Assembly: GCA_036946625.1 (NCBI GenBank)
Contig: JAQIIU010000003.1
Location: 1,439,001 to 1,503,000 of the forward strand
Length of the DNA: 64,000 nt
Source of the DNA: Methylorubrum populi
GTDB lineage: Bacteria; Pseudomonadota; Alphaproteobacteria; Rhizobiales; Beijerinckiaceae
Direction of reading: 5' to 3'
This document shows, one piece after another, positions 38,706 to 47,540 of this stretch. The notes beneath the pieces are model-generated. The model saw only the letters and a program-made list of their open reading frames with translations, was not told where the DNA came from and made no database searches. Both the position numbers and the translations under genes were made by a program. The first letter of the stretch is position 1. Every line of letters begins with the position of its first letter.

Positions 38706-40199
38706 ATGTCGCTCCAAAGCCGCTCCCGCGGGATCGCTCTCCCCCTTCTCTCCGGCGCTTGGCTCGCCGTGGCCGCCCTGACCGGTCCGGCCGACGCCCA
38801 GGTCGGAGCCCCGAACGCCGCGGTCCTGACGATCGGCCCCAACGAATCGGCCGTCTCGCGCCGGGTCGAATTGAGCAAGGGCCGCTCGCTGATCGTCGAT
38901 CTGCCGCGCGACGCCAAGGAGGTGTTCGTCGCCAACCCGGCGGTCGCCAACGCCGTCGTCCGCTCCAGCCGCAAGCTGTTCCTGATCGGCATCGACAACG
39001 GCGCCACCTCGATCTTCGTGATGGATGCCGAGGGGCGCCAGATCGCGGCGCTCGACGTGACCATCGCCCGCGACATCAACGTCCTGCGGCAGTCGCTGCT
39101 CCAGAGCCTGCCCGGCGGCCGGTTCGACGTGAAGGCGGTCGGCGATTCGCTCGTCCTCTCGGGCAGCGTGAACGCGGCGTCCGAGGCGCAGCAGGCGCTC
39201 GACATCGCCAACGCCTTCGTCGGGATCGGGGGGGCGGGCAGCGCGACCCGCGGTGCGGTCATCAACAACCTGACGATCCGCAACAAGGATCAGGTGATGA
39301 TCCGCGTCACCGTGGTCGAGGTGGCGCGATCCGTGCTGAAGCAGTTCGGGATCAACGTCAGTGGCAACTGGGCCGCGCTGAATCCGCTCAGCCCGACCGG
39401 CAACGTCCTGACGAACAACACGCTGTTTCCGCTGACGGGCTCCTACACGCCGGACGGCAATGCCCTGTCGGCCTCCGTCCGCTCCGGCGGCTTCTCGCTC
39501 CAGGCGACACTGCGCGCCTTCGAGCAGGCCGGCGTCTCGCGCATCCTCGCGGAGCCCACGCTGACGGCGATCTCCGGTGAGGCCGCCAAGTTCACGGCTG
39601 GCGGCGAGATTCCGGTACCCTCGAACTGTTCGGCTGCGACGGCGGGCGCGGCCTGTACGGTCTCGCTCACCTACAAGCCCTACGGCGTGAGTCTGGCTTT
39701 CACGCCTGTCGTTCTGGCCGAGAACCGCATCTCGATCCGCGTCGCCACCGACGTGACCGAACTCGATCAGCAGAACAGCTACAGCTTCACGTTTCCCGGC
39801 TCCACGCGGGTCACGCCGGTTCCGGCAACGACGAAGCGCAGCTCCGAGACGACGGTGGAGCTCGCCTCCGGCGCCACGATGATGACCGCCGGCCTGATCC
39901 AGCAGAAGAACCGCGCGGCGATCTCGGGCCTCCCCGGCCTGATGAGCCTGCCGATCCTCGGCGCGCTGTTCCGCTCCCGCGACTACCAGCGCGACGAGAC
40001 CGAACTGATGATCATGGTCACGCCGTTCATCGCGCAAGCCATGGAGGCGCGGCAGGTGCAGCGGCCGGACGACGGTTTCGTCGACGCGCCGGACGGGCAG
40101 GCGGTGCTGCTCGGGCGGCTGAACAAGCTCTACGGCACGGTCGGCGGCGGCACCCTCGGGCCGGCCTATCGCGGCCGCGTCGGCTTCATCGCCGACTGA
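38706..40199 (+). CDS. cpaC: Flp pilus outer-membrane secretin CpaC/RcpA
   Basis: A 497-residue secretin forming the outer-membrane channel of the Tad pilus. It has a signal peptide (LLSGAWLAVAALTGPADAQ), a pilus-assembly N-domain (RRVELSKGRSLIVDLPRDAKEVFVANPAVANAVVR), a BON-like stretch and the secretin core, with LAEPTLTAISGEAAKFTAGGEIPVP and ASGATMMTAGLIQ. Near the end the ETELMIMVTPFI signature is present. GAGGACG lies before the ATG at 38706; a GTG at 38691 that overlaps the cpaB stop is less likely. Confidence 0.96.
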   Translation: MSLQSRSRGIALPLLSGAWLAVAALTGPADAQVGAPNAAVLTIGPNESAVSRRVELSKGRSLIVDLPRDAKEVFVANPAVANAVVRSSRKLFLIGIDNGATSIFVMDAEGRQIAALDVTIARDINVLRQSLLQSLPGGRFDVKAVGDSLVLSGSVNAASEAQQALDIANAFVGIGGAGSATRGAVINNLTIRNKDQVMIRVTVVEVARSVLKQFGINVSGNWAALNPLSPTGNVLTNNTLFPLTGSYTPDGNALSASVRSGGFSLQATLRAFEQAGVSRILAEPTLTAISGEAAKFTAGGEIPVPSNCSAATAGAACTVSLTYKPYGVSLAFTPVVLAENRISIRVATDVTELDQQNSYSFTFPGSTRVTPVPATTKRSSETTVELASGATMMTAGLIQQKNRAAISGLPGLMSLPILGALFRSRDYQRDETELMIMVTPFIAQAMEARQVQRPDDGFVDAPDGQAVLLGRLNKLYGTVGGGTLGPAYRGRVGFIAD

Positions 40200-40223
40200 C
40201 GCCTCAAGCAGGATCGAAGACCG

Positions 40224-40970
40224 ATGTCCGCCACTCCCCGAATCCCCCTCTCGCGTGTCGGGCCGCTGCTTGCCCTGGCGCTGGCCGCGGGCCTTCTCGG
40301 CGCCTGCCGGGCGGAGCGCGTCGCCGCCACCGGCTCGACCTATCCGATCGACGTGCGCACCCGGCACCCGATCGTGCTGGCCGATGCCGACCGTACCCTC
40401 GACGTGTTCCCCACCGGCATCGGCCATGTCGATCCGCGTCAGCGCGCCGACATCGAGGCCTTCCTCGTCGAGTACCGGCGCTACGGCCGAGGCCTCCTCG
40501 TCGTGGAGGTGCCCCGCGGCGTGTCGCCGGCCCTGGCCGGGCCGGTCGAGCGCACCGGCGCGGCGATCCGGCGCTTGGCGAACGCGATGGGCCTGCCGCC
40601 CGGCGGGGTCCGCGTGGGCGCATACCCGGTCGCGAACCCGAATCTGGCCGCGCCCCTGCGCCTGAGCTTCCAGCGCATGCAGGCGAAGGTCGCCGACAAG
40701 TGCGGGCTGTGGCCGCGCGATCTCGGTGCCAGCGACCTGCGGGCCGACTGGTCCAATGAACCGAGCTGGAACCTCGGCTGCGCCACGCAGGCCACGATCG
40801 CCGCTCAGGTCGCCGATCCGATCGACCTCGTGCGCGGCCGGCCGGAGGGCCGGATCGACACGATCCGCCGCACCCAGGACATCGGTCGGCTGCGCGAGGG
40901 CAAGGATCCGTCAACCGAATGGCGGCAGGATGGAAAGACGAACGTCAACAACGACGTGAGAAGCGACTAG
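40224..40970 (+). CDS. cpaD: Pilus assembly lipoprotein CpaD
   Basis: A 248-residue lipoprotein of the CpaD family. The signal peptide ends in a lipobox (AAGLLGACRAE, Cys at about 30). The mature domain contains HPIVLADADRTLDVFPTGIGHVDPRQRADIEAF and the conserved CGLWPRDLG and NLGCATQATIAAQVADPIDLVRGR blocks. The family is thought to help localise the secretin in the outer membrane. It lies 24 bases after cpaC and 84 before cpaE, in one operon. Confidence 0.94.
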   Translation: MSATPRIPLSRVGPLLALALAAGLLGACRAERVAATGSTYPIDVRTRHPIVLADADRTLDVFPTGIGHVDPRQRADIEAFLVEYRRYGRGLLVVEVPRGVSPALAGPVERTGAAIRRLANAMGLPPGGVRVGAYPVANPNLAAPLRLSFQRMQAKVADKCGLWPRDLGASDLRADWSNEPSWNLGCATQATIAAQVADPIDLVRGRPEGRIDTIRRTQDIGRLREGKDPSTEWRQDGKTNVNNDVRSD

Positions 40971-41054
40971 GCGAACGCGCCCGCCGCGGGCGGTGCCGCT
41001 CTCACCCCCGACCCTTCGCCGCCCCACGGCCATCCGAACCGGAACCCACGCGTC

Positions 41055-42299
41055 ATGCCGGATACCCACGAGGCTTCAGAGCGGACCATCGCCCCGGTGC
41101 CGCGGATCACGATCCAGGCCTTCTGCGAGGCGCCGGAGACGGCGGCGATGATCGAGGGCATCGCCGCGGACCGCCGGATGCGCAAGGCGCACGTCAAGGT
41201 GCAGATGGGCGGGGGGGCGGCCGCCGTCGAGGCCTACCGGCACGCGCCCACGCCCAACGTGATCCTGATCGAGTTCATGGGCCTGAAGTCGCGGCCGCTC
41301 GAATGCCTCGACCAGCTCGCCGAGGTCTGCGACGAGGGCACCAAGGTGCTCGTCGTCGGCCACGTCAACGACGTCCTGCTCTACCGGCAGTTCATCCAGC
41401 GCGGGGTGAGCGAGTACCTGATGGCGCCGGTCGAGCCGGTCGACATGATCACGGCGGTCTCCGACCTGTTCACGGCACCGGGCACCAAGCCCGTCGGGCG
41501 CACCGTCGCCGTCTACGGTGCCAGGGGCGGCGTCGGCAGCTCGACGGTCGCCCACAATCTCGCCTGGACCGTCGCCCGCGAGCAGGGCACCGCCACGGTG
41601 ATCGCCGACCTCGACGTCGCCTTCGGCACGGCCAGCCTCAACTTCAACCAGGATCCGCCCCAGGGCATCGCCGAGGCGGTGTTCGCGCCCGAGCGGCTCG
41701 ACGCCAACCTGCTCGACCGCCTGCTCTCGAAATGCGCCGACAACCTGAGCCTGCTCTCGGCACCGGCCACCCTCGACCGCACCGTCGACCTGACCGAGCC
41801 CGCCTTCGACGCGCTCACCGACCTGCTGCGGGCGGCGGTGCCCTGCATCGTCCTCGACGTGCCGCATCAATGGTCGGCCTGGACCCGCCGCGTGCTGGTC
41901 GGCGCCGACGAGATCCTGATCGTCGCCGCGCCGGATCTGGCCTGCCTGCGCAACGTCAAGAACCTGCTCGCCCTGCTTCAGCAGCAGCGGCCCAACGATG
42001 CGCGGGCGCGGGTGATCCTCAACGGGGCCGGCGTGCCGAAGCGGCCCGAGATCGCGGCGGCGGAGTTCGCCAAGGCGCTCGACCTGCCGCTCCAGGCGGT
42101 GATCCCGTTCGAGCCCGCCCTGTTCGGCACCGCGGCCAACAACGGCCAGATGATCGCCGAGGTGCAGGCCGGCTCAAAGCCCGCCGAGATCTTCTCGGAC
42201 CTCGCCGCCGTCGTGACCGGCCGGGCCGAGATCCGCCGCGCCCGGGCGAACATCCTCGAACCGCTGCTCGCCCGGCTGACCCGCAAGAAGGCGTCCTGA
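41055..42299 (+). CDS. cpaE: Pilus assembly ATPase CpaE/TadZ (MinD-like)
   Basis: A 414-residue cytoplasmic protein that places the Tad machinery in the cell. An N-terminal receiver-like domain covers residues about 15-140 (NVILIEFMGLKSRPLECLDQLAEVC, ... GVSEYLMAPVEPVDMI). The MinD/ParA-type ATPase follows, with the Walker A loop GARGGVGSSTVAHNLAW, in which the usual signature lysine is replaced by arginine and the P-loop lysine by serine, as often seen in CpaE. DLDVAFGTASLNF is the switch region. ATP hydrolysis may thus be weak or lost. Confidence 0.94.
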   Translation: MPDTHEASERTIAPVPRITIQAFCEAPETAAMIEGIAADRRMRKAHVKVQMGGGAAAVEAYRHAPTPNVILIEFMGLKSRPLECLDQLAEVCDEGTKVLVVGHVNDVLLYRQFIQRGVSEYLMAPVEPVDMITAVSDLFTAPGTKPVGRTVAVYGARGGVGSSTVAHNLAWTVAREQGTATVIADLDVAFGTASLNFNQDPPQGIAEAVFAPERLDANLLDRLLSKCADNLSLLSAPATLDRTVDLTEPAFDALTDLLRAAVPCIVLDVPHQWSAWTRRVLVGADEILIVAAPDLACLRNVKNLLALLQQQRPNDARARVILNGAGVPKRPEIAAAEFAKALDLPLQAVIPFEPALFGTAANNGQMIAEVQAGSKPAEIFSDLAAVVTGRAEIRRARANILEPLLARLTRKKAS

Positions 42300-42348
42300 G
42301 ATCGTGCCGTCCCCCCTCTCCACCCGAAGCCGCTGAGGGCGAGGCGCC

Positions 42349-43800
42349 ATGTTCGGCCGACGCTCCACCGCCGCCCCGGCTCCCGTCCCGGCCGCACCCG
42401 CCGCCGGGCCGGTGCCGGCCGCCCCGCCGATCCTCCAGCAGGAGGCCGCGCGCCCGCGTCCCGAACTGCCGCCGAGCCGCCCGGCGCCCGTGCCGCCGCA
42501 GCCGAAATCGGAGGACTACTTCCGCACCAAGAGCATGATCTTCGGCGCGCTGATCGAGGCCATCGACCTCGCCCAGCTCGCCCGGCTCGAAGGCGAGGCG
42601 GCGCGCGAGGAAATCCGCGACATCGTCTCGGAGATCATCGGCCTCAAGAACATCGTCCTGTCGATCGCCGAGCAGGAGGAACTGCTCGACGACATCTGCA
42701 ACGACGTGCTCGGCTACGGTCCCCTGGAGCCGCTGCTCGCCCGCGACGACATCGCCGACGTGATGGTGAACGGGGCCGACCGCACCTTCATCGAGGTCGG
42801 CGGCAAGATCCAGCTCACCGCCGTGCGCTTCCGCGACAACCAGCAACTGATGAACATCTGCCAGCGGATCGTCAGCCAGGTCGGCCGGCGCGTCGACGAG
42901 GCCTCCCCGATCTGCGACGCGCGCCTGCCGGACGGCTCGCGCGTCAACGTCATCGCGCCCCCGCTCGCCATCGACGGGCCGGCGCTCACCATCCGCAAGT
43001 TCAAGAAGGACAAGCTCACCCTCGACCAGCTCGTGCGCTTCGGGGCGATCTCGCCGGAGGGCGCGAAGATCCTCCAGATCATCGGCAAGGTCCGCTGCAA
43101 CGTGGTGATCTCGGGCGGCACCGGCTCGGGCAAGACGACGCTGCTGAACTGCCTCACCGCCTTCATCGAGCACGACGAGCGCGTCATCACCTGCGAGGAC
43201 GCCGCCGAGCTCCAGCTTCAGCAGCCGCACGTGGTGCGCCTCGAAACCCGGCCTCCGAACCTGGAGGGCCAGGGGCAGGTCACCATGCGCGACCTCGTGA
43301 AGAACTGCCTGCGCATGCGGCCCGAGCGGATCATCGTCGGCGAGGTGCGCGGGCCGGAGGCCTTCGACCTGCTTCAGGCGATGAACACCGGCCACGACGG
43401 CTCGATGGGCACGCTGCACGCCAACTCCCCGCGCGAATGCCTCGCGCGGATCGAATCGATGATCACCATGGGCGGGTTCGCGCTGCCCTCGCGCACGCTG
43501 CGGGAGATGATCACCGGATCGGTCGACGTGATCATCCAGGCGATGCGCATGCGCGACGGCGCGCGGCGCATCACCCACATCACCGAGGTGATGGGGATGG
43601 AGGGCGACGTCATCATCACCCAGGACCTGTTCGTCTACGACGTGCTCGGCGAGGATGCCAACGGACGCCTGATCGGCCGCCACCGCTCCACCGGGATCGG
43701 CCGCCCGCGCTTCTGGGAGCGGGCCCGCTATTACGGCGAGGAGCGGGCGCTCGCCGCCGCCCTGGACGCCGCCGCGGCTCGGACGGAGGAGACGCCGTGA
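42349..43800 (+). CDS. cpaF: Pilus assembly secretion ATPase CpaF/TadA
   Basis: A 483-residue type II/IV secretion hexameric ATPase that powers pilus extension. The first 50 residues are rich in alanine and proline. The conserved N-terminal domain follows ([20 protein letters not shown]), then Walker [13 protein letters not shown], the acidic [11 protein letters not shown] box, Walker [15 protein letters not shown], and the histidine box [19 protein letters not shown]. Its stop codon overlaps the GTG start of tadB by one codon frame shift (GTGA), indicating coupled translation. Confidence 0.97.
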   Translation: MFGRRSTAAPAPVPAAPAAGPVPAAPPILQQEAARPRPELPPSRPAPVPPQPKSEDYFRTKSMIFGALIEAIDLAQLARLEGEAAREEIRDIVSEIIGLKNIVLSIAEQEELLDDICNDVLGYGPLEPLLARDDIADVMVNGADRTFIEVGGKIQLTAVRFRDNQQLMNICQRIVSQVGRRVDEASPICDARLPDGSRVNVIAPPLAIDGPALTIRKFKKDKLTLDQLVRFGAISPEGAKILQIIGKVRCNVVISGGTGSGKTTLLNCLTAFIEHDERVITCEDAAELQLQQPHVVRLETRPPNLEGQGQVTMRDLVKNCLRMRPERIIVGEVRGPEAFDLLQAMNTGHDGSMGTLHANSPRECLARIESMITMGGFALPSRTLREMITGSVDVIIQAMRMRDGARRITHITEVMGMEGDVIITQDLFVYDVLGEDANGRLIGRHRSTGIGRPRFWERARYYGEERALAAALDAAAARTEETP

Positions 43801-44768
43801 GCGCGATCGATGCGCCGCTGGCGGCGGGCCTCGTGGCGGTGGCCGCGGGGGCGGTCGCCTACGTCTTCCTGATGCCCTACCTGTCGGGCGAGAAGCGGGC
43901 CGACCAGCGCCGCAAGGCGCTCGGCCAGTCGCGGGCTGTCCTGGTCGAGCGCGGTGCCGCCGCCAACCGCCGCGAGCAGGTCGCCAAGAGCCTCAAGGAA
44001 CTGGACGCGAAGCGGGACAAGACCAAGGTCACGCTCGAACTGCGCCTCGCCCGGGCCGGGCTCGATTGGACGCGCCGGAAGTACTACCTCGTCTCCGCGA
44101 TGATGGCGGGCGTCCTCGGCCTCGGTGTTTTCGTGTTGTCGGGCAACCCCTTCGTCGGCTTGCTCGCCCTGTTCGTCGGCGGGCTCGGCGTGCCCGCCTG
44201 GCTGCTCAAACGCCTGCAGAAGCGGCGCATCGCGGCATTCGTGCAGGAACTGCCCAACGCCATCGATGTGGTGGTGCGCGGCCTGCGATCCGGCATTCCG
44301 CTCGGCGACTGCCTGCGCATGATCTCGCGCGAGGCGAAGGAGCCGCTGCGCGGCGAGTTCCGGGTCGCGATCGAGGCGGAGACGCTCGGTATCCCGATGG
44401 CCGACGCGATCCTGCGCATGTACGAGCGCGTGCCCGTCACCGAGGTCAACTTCTTCGCCGTGGTGATCGGCATCCAGCAGAAGGCCGGCGGCAACCTGTC
44501 CGAGGCGCTCGGCAACCTGTCGCGGGTGCTGCGGGAGCGCAAGAAGATGGCCGGCAAGATCCAGGCGATGAGCATGGAGGCGAAAGCCTCCGCGGTCATC
44601 ATCGGCGCCCTGCCGTTCTTCGTCGCGCTGACGACCTACCTCGCCAGTCCCGACTACACCTCGCTGCTTTGGACGACCGCGATCGGCAAGATCGCCCTCG
44701 TGCTCTCCGGCGTGTGGATGGGCATCGGCATCCTCGTCATGAAGAAGATGATCAGCTTCGACATCTAA
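43797..44768 (+). CDS. tadB: Pilus assembly inner-membrane protein TadB
   Basis: A 323-residue inner-membrane platform protein. Membrane spans lie near the N-terminus (LVAVAAGAVAYVFLMPYL), at about 105-145, and at the C-terminus. Between them is the T2SS-F domain (ELPNAIDVVVRGLRSGIPLGDCLRMISREAKEPL and FFAVVIGIQQKAGGNLSEALGNLSRVLRERKKM). The GTG start at 43797 overlaps the cpaF stop. The TAA stop ends precisely where the 116-bp repeat begins, so the operon is interrupted by 199 non-coding bases before tadC. Confidence 0.95.
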   Translation: MSAIDAPLAAGLVAVAAGAVAYVFLMPYLSGEKRADQRRKALGQSRAVLVERGAAANRREQVAKSLKELDAKRDKTKVTLELRLARAGLDWTRRKYYLVSAMMAGVLGLGVFVLSGNPFVGLLALFVGGLGVPAWLLKRLQKRRIAAFVQELPNAIDVVVRGLRSGIPLGDCLRMISREAKEPLRGEFRVAIEAETLGIPMADAILRMYERVPVTEVNFFAVVIGIQQKAGGNLSEALGNLSRVLRERKKMAGKIQAMSMEAKASAVIIGALPFFVALTTYLASPDYTSLLWTTAIGKIALVLSGVWMGIGILVMKKMISFDI

Positions 44769-44883
44769 TACCGACCGGCGATGACCTTGACTCATCGCCG
44801 GTTGCCCGCGCGAAGGCGCGGCGGCGGGCGTCCGCCGGTCGCAGGAAAGCCGACCATCGGTCGGCTTTCCTGCAGCTTGGTAC
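44768..44883 (-). repeat. 116-bp MITE-like element, copy B, inside the tad operon
   Basis: Its reverse complement closely matches 1015-1130 across the full length, with matching ends (TACCAA and GGTAT). Its first base is the last base of the tadB stop codon. It lies between tadB and tadC, which in most tad loci are adjacent. Confidence 0.75.
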
Positions 44884-44967
44884 AAGGTGCTGTGTGCGCC
44901 GAAGGTGGATGCCGTTGTGGGCTTGGCGGTGCGAGCCGCCTCGGATGGAGGAGCGGAATGAACAGCG

Positions 44968-45939
44968 ATGCTGGATGATGTCGTCAACGCCGCACTCGCC
45001 CCGCGCACCGTCGCGACGGTGCTGACCGGCATCGCCGCCGCGGCCACGGTCTTCACCCTGGTCCAGCCCCTGATCGAGACCGATCAGCTCGGCAAGCGGA
45101 TGAAGCTCGTCAGCGACGAACGCGAGCAGATCCGCCAGCGCGAGCGCGAACGGCTCAACAGCCGCGCCACGCTGCGTGCCGAGCCGAAGGCCTACATGAA
45201 GCGGGTCGTCGAGCAGTTCAACCTGAGCCGGTGGCTCGGCACCGACACCGCCAAGATCAAGCTGAGCATGGCGGGCTACCGCGGCGCCGGAGCCGAGACC
45301 GCCTTCCTGTTCTTCCGCCTCGTGATGCCGATCGTCCTCACGGCGGTCGCGCTGTTCTATCTGTTCGTGCTCGAGGTGCTCGACCAGCCCTTCGCGATCC
45401 GGATCGGCATCGTCCTCGCAGCCGGCTTCTTCGGCCTCAAGCTGCCGGAGGTCTATCTGTCGAACCGCACCTCCAAGCGGCAGGCGGAGATCCGTCGGGC
45501 TTGGCCCGATGCCCTCGATCTCTGCCTGATCTGCGTCGAGGCCGGCATGTCGATCGAGAACGCCTTCCGCCGGGTCAGCGTGGAAATCGCGAGCCAGTCG
45601 GTCGTGCTGGCCGAGGAACTGGCCCTGCTGACCGCCGAACTGTCGTTCCTGCCCGAGCGGCGGGTGGCCTACGAGAACCTCGCGCAGCGCACCGGACTCG
45701 AGATCGTCAAGTCGCTCACCACGGCGCTGATGCAGGCCGAGCGCTACGGCACGCCGCTGGGCCAGGCGCTGCGGGTGCTGGCGCAGGAGAGCCGGGACCA
45801 TCGCATGACGGAGGCCGAGAAGAAGGCCGCCGCGCTGCCCCCGAAGCTGACCGTGCCGATGATCCTGTTCTTTCTGCCGGTGCTGTTCGTGGTGATCCTG
45901 ACGCCGGCCGGCATCCAGGCCTATGCCCTGATGCATTGA
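44968..45939 (+). CDS. tadC: Pilus assembly inner-membrane protein TadC
   Basis: A 323-residue partner of TadB. An N-terminal span (ATVLTGIAAAATVFTLVQPLI) and a charged segment precede spans at about 110-155. The T2SS-F domain carries RRAWPDALDLCLICVEAGMSIENAFRRVS and LTTALMQAERYGTPLGQALRVLAQESRDHRMTEAEKKAAALPPKLTVP, followed by the last hydrophobic span. No tadD, tadE or tadG follows here; a convergent acyltransferase gene comes next, so the locus is split or those genes lie elsewhere. Confidence 0.95.
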   Translation: MLDDVVNAALAPRTVATVLTGIAAAATVFTLVQPLIETDQLGKRMKLVSDEREQIRQRERERLNSRATLRAEPKAYMKRVVEQFNLSRWLGTDTAKIKLSMAGYRGAGAETAFLFFRLVMPIVLTAVALFYLFVLEVLDQPFAIRIGIVLAAGFFGLKLPEVYLSNRTSKRQAEIRRAWPDALDLCLICVEAGMSIENAFRRVSVEIASQSVVLAEELALLTAELSFLPERRVAYENLAQRTGLEIVKSLTTALMQAERYGTPLGQALRVLAQESRDHRMTEAEKKAAALPPKLTVPMILFFLPVLFVVILTPAGIQAYALMH

Positions 45940-45961
45940 AGGCCGGATCCGGCGCGAGGCT

Positions 45962-47107
45962 TCAGGGCAGGTCGCGCGCTGGGCGGGCCGGCACGGAATC
46001 CGCGAGGCCGGGGGAGGGCGGGCCGCTCGCCTCCACCGGCTTCGGGCCCGGCCTGGAGAACAACCGGTCCCGCAGCCGCATGAACGGCTGCTCGACGGCG
46101 AGACCGATGGCGATCGCCAGCAGGATCGAGAGGGCGTACTTGGCGATCACCACGAGATCGGGGCTGGTGATTCCGGCGATCTCGGCAAGCCGCGGCGTGA
46201 TCCGGTTGCCGATGCCGTTGTGCCAGATATACATCGGATAAGAATAGAGGCCTATGATCGCCAGGGCCCGGGCGGCGGGCGAGGCGAAAAAGCGGTGACG
46301 GCTGCCATGGAGGGCCAGGATGGCGAAGCCGGAGCCGACGGCCGCGAGCGTGTAGCCGAGGCAGGAGCGCCACGGATCGTCGCTCAGCCAGAACAGGGCG
46401 GCGAAGGCGGCCAGCGCCGCGGCGAAGTTCGCGAGGCGCGGCCGGGCCAGCCGGGCGTAGAGCGCCGGAAAGCGCTGGGACAGCAGGGCGAGGGCGACGC
46501 CCAGCGCGAGGCCGTCGAGCCGGTACTGGGTCTGGATCTGGATCGCGACCGGATCGAGGCCGGCGAGCGCCACGATCGGGCGCAGCAGCCACGTCGCGAG
46601 CACGAGGCCGACGAGCCCCGCCAGGACATGCCGGGCGCTCAGGCGCAGGCGCGCCAGGAACGGCAGGGACAGCCCGATCAGCAGGTAGAACTGCTCCTCG
46701 ACGGCGAGCGACCAGAGATGGTGCAGCGGCGTCTCGAAATAGTTCTGCACGTGCAGCAGCACCTGGGGCACGAAGCCGGTCCACGGCCGGTCGGTCAGAA
46801 GCACCTGGATCGCCAGATAGACGTACAGCACCGGCCAGAGCCGGAAGGCGCGCCGGATCAGGAAGCGCCGGTAGTCGAAGCCCCGCGTCGCGCTCACCTC
46901 GCGCACGACGAGGCCGCCGACGAGGAAGCCGCTCAGCACGAAGAACAGATCGACCCCGGCCCAGCCGATCATCCGGCCGGGATACAGCCACGCGGCGCTC
47001 GCGGCGTAGGCCATGGTGCCGCCGTTGAGGTGCCAGCCCATGGCGAGCACGATCGCGACGCCGCGGATGACGTCGAGCTGGATTTCCCGTGCCTTCCGGT
47101 CGAGCAT
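45962..47107 (-). CDS. Acyltransferase family 3 membrane protein
   Basis: A 381-residue integral membrane O-acyltransferase of the OafA/ExoZ type, which acetylates or otherwise acylates surface sugars. It opens with IQLDVIRGVAIVLAMGWHLNGG, in which the usual RGxAxxxV-H pattern with its key arginine and histidine is present. WAGVDLFFVLSGFLVGGLV and HHLWSLAVEEQFYLLIGL, both conserved, follow. About ten membrane spans are predicted by eye. The ATG at 47107 gives the normal cytoplasmic lead. It is transcribed alone, converging on tadC. The acceptor is unknown. Confidence 0.92.
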   Translation of the reverse strand: MLDRKAREIQLDVIRGVAIVLAMGWHLNGGTMAYAASAAWLYPGRMIGWAGVDLFFVLSGFLVGGLVVREVSATRGFDYRRFLIRRAFRLWPVLYVYLAIQVLLTDRPWTGFVPQVLLHVQNYFETPLHHLWSLAVEEQFYLLIGLSLPFLARLRLSARHVLAGLVGLVLATWLLRPIVALAGLDPVAIQIQTQYRLDGLALGVALALLSQRFPALYARLARPRLANFAAALAAFAALFWLSDDPWRSCLGYTLAAVGSGFAILALHGSRHRFFASPAARALAIIGLYSYPMYIWHNGIGNRITPRLAEIAGITSPDLVVIAKYALSILLAIAIGLAVEQPFMRLRDRLFSRPGPKPVEASGPPSPGLADSVPARPARDLP

Positions 47108-47540
47108 GAGGGGGTCCGGGTGGGGGCCGACGACGCGTCTCGGCGGTGTCGCCGCCGATCGCCCTTTTCGCAAACCTAACCGATCCGCGTCGTTCTCGGC
47201 CTCGGGGCGCACTGCGCAATCGCGGCTAGGCTTAACGCGCGACCGCAGGGCAACCGCTTTAAGCGATCGCCCTGGTTTTTTGCAGGCCTCAATCGCCGGC
47301 GCCGGCTTCCGCGGACATCTCGGCCCCTTGGGCTTTCGCTCCGCTCGATGCTTGTCAGGACCGATGTCCTGAAACCCCGCTCCGCGCCGGCGCTCTTGGT
47401 TGTGTCCCTTGGCGCCTGGTTGTGTCCCTTGGCGCCGCGAAGCCGCTCGCGCGGCTTCGAGCGATGGCCCTGCCGCCGGCGCCCATCCCGGTCGCGCTTG
47501 GCCGTCCGATGCTGTAGCCACGGGTCGATCTTCACCCGCG
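47108..47540. other. 433-base divergent gap with a 20-bp tandem repeat
   Basis: Separates the acyltransferase (minus) from the MaoC-fold gene (plus). Apart from the direct repeat at 47398-47437 and a GC-rich stretch I see no gene; open frames here lack start signals. Promoters for both neighbours are expected but not recognised. Confidence 0.5.
47398..47437 (+). repeat. Tandem direct repeat, 2 x 20 bp
   Basis: Two adjacent copies of GGTTGTGTCCCTTGGCGCC plus one base (T, then G). The unit is non-coding in context and lies about 100 bases before the MaoC-fold gene. It may be a slipped duplication within a dispersed repeat or a regulatory tandem site. Confidence 0.7.
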
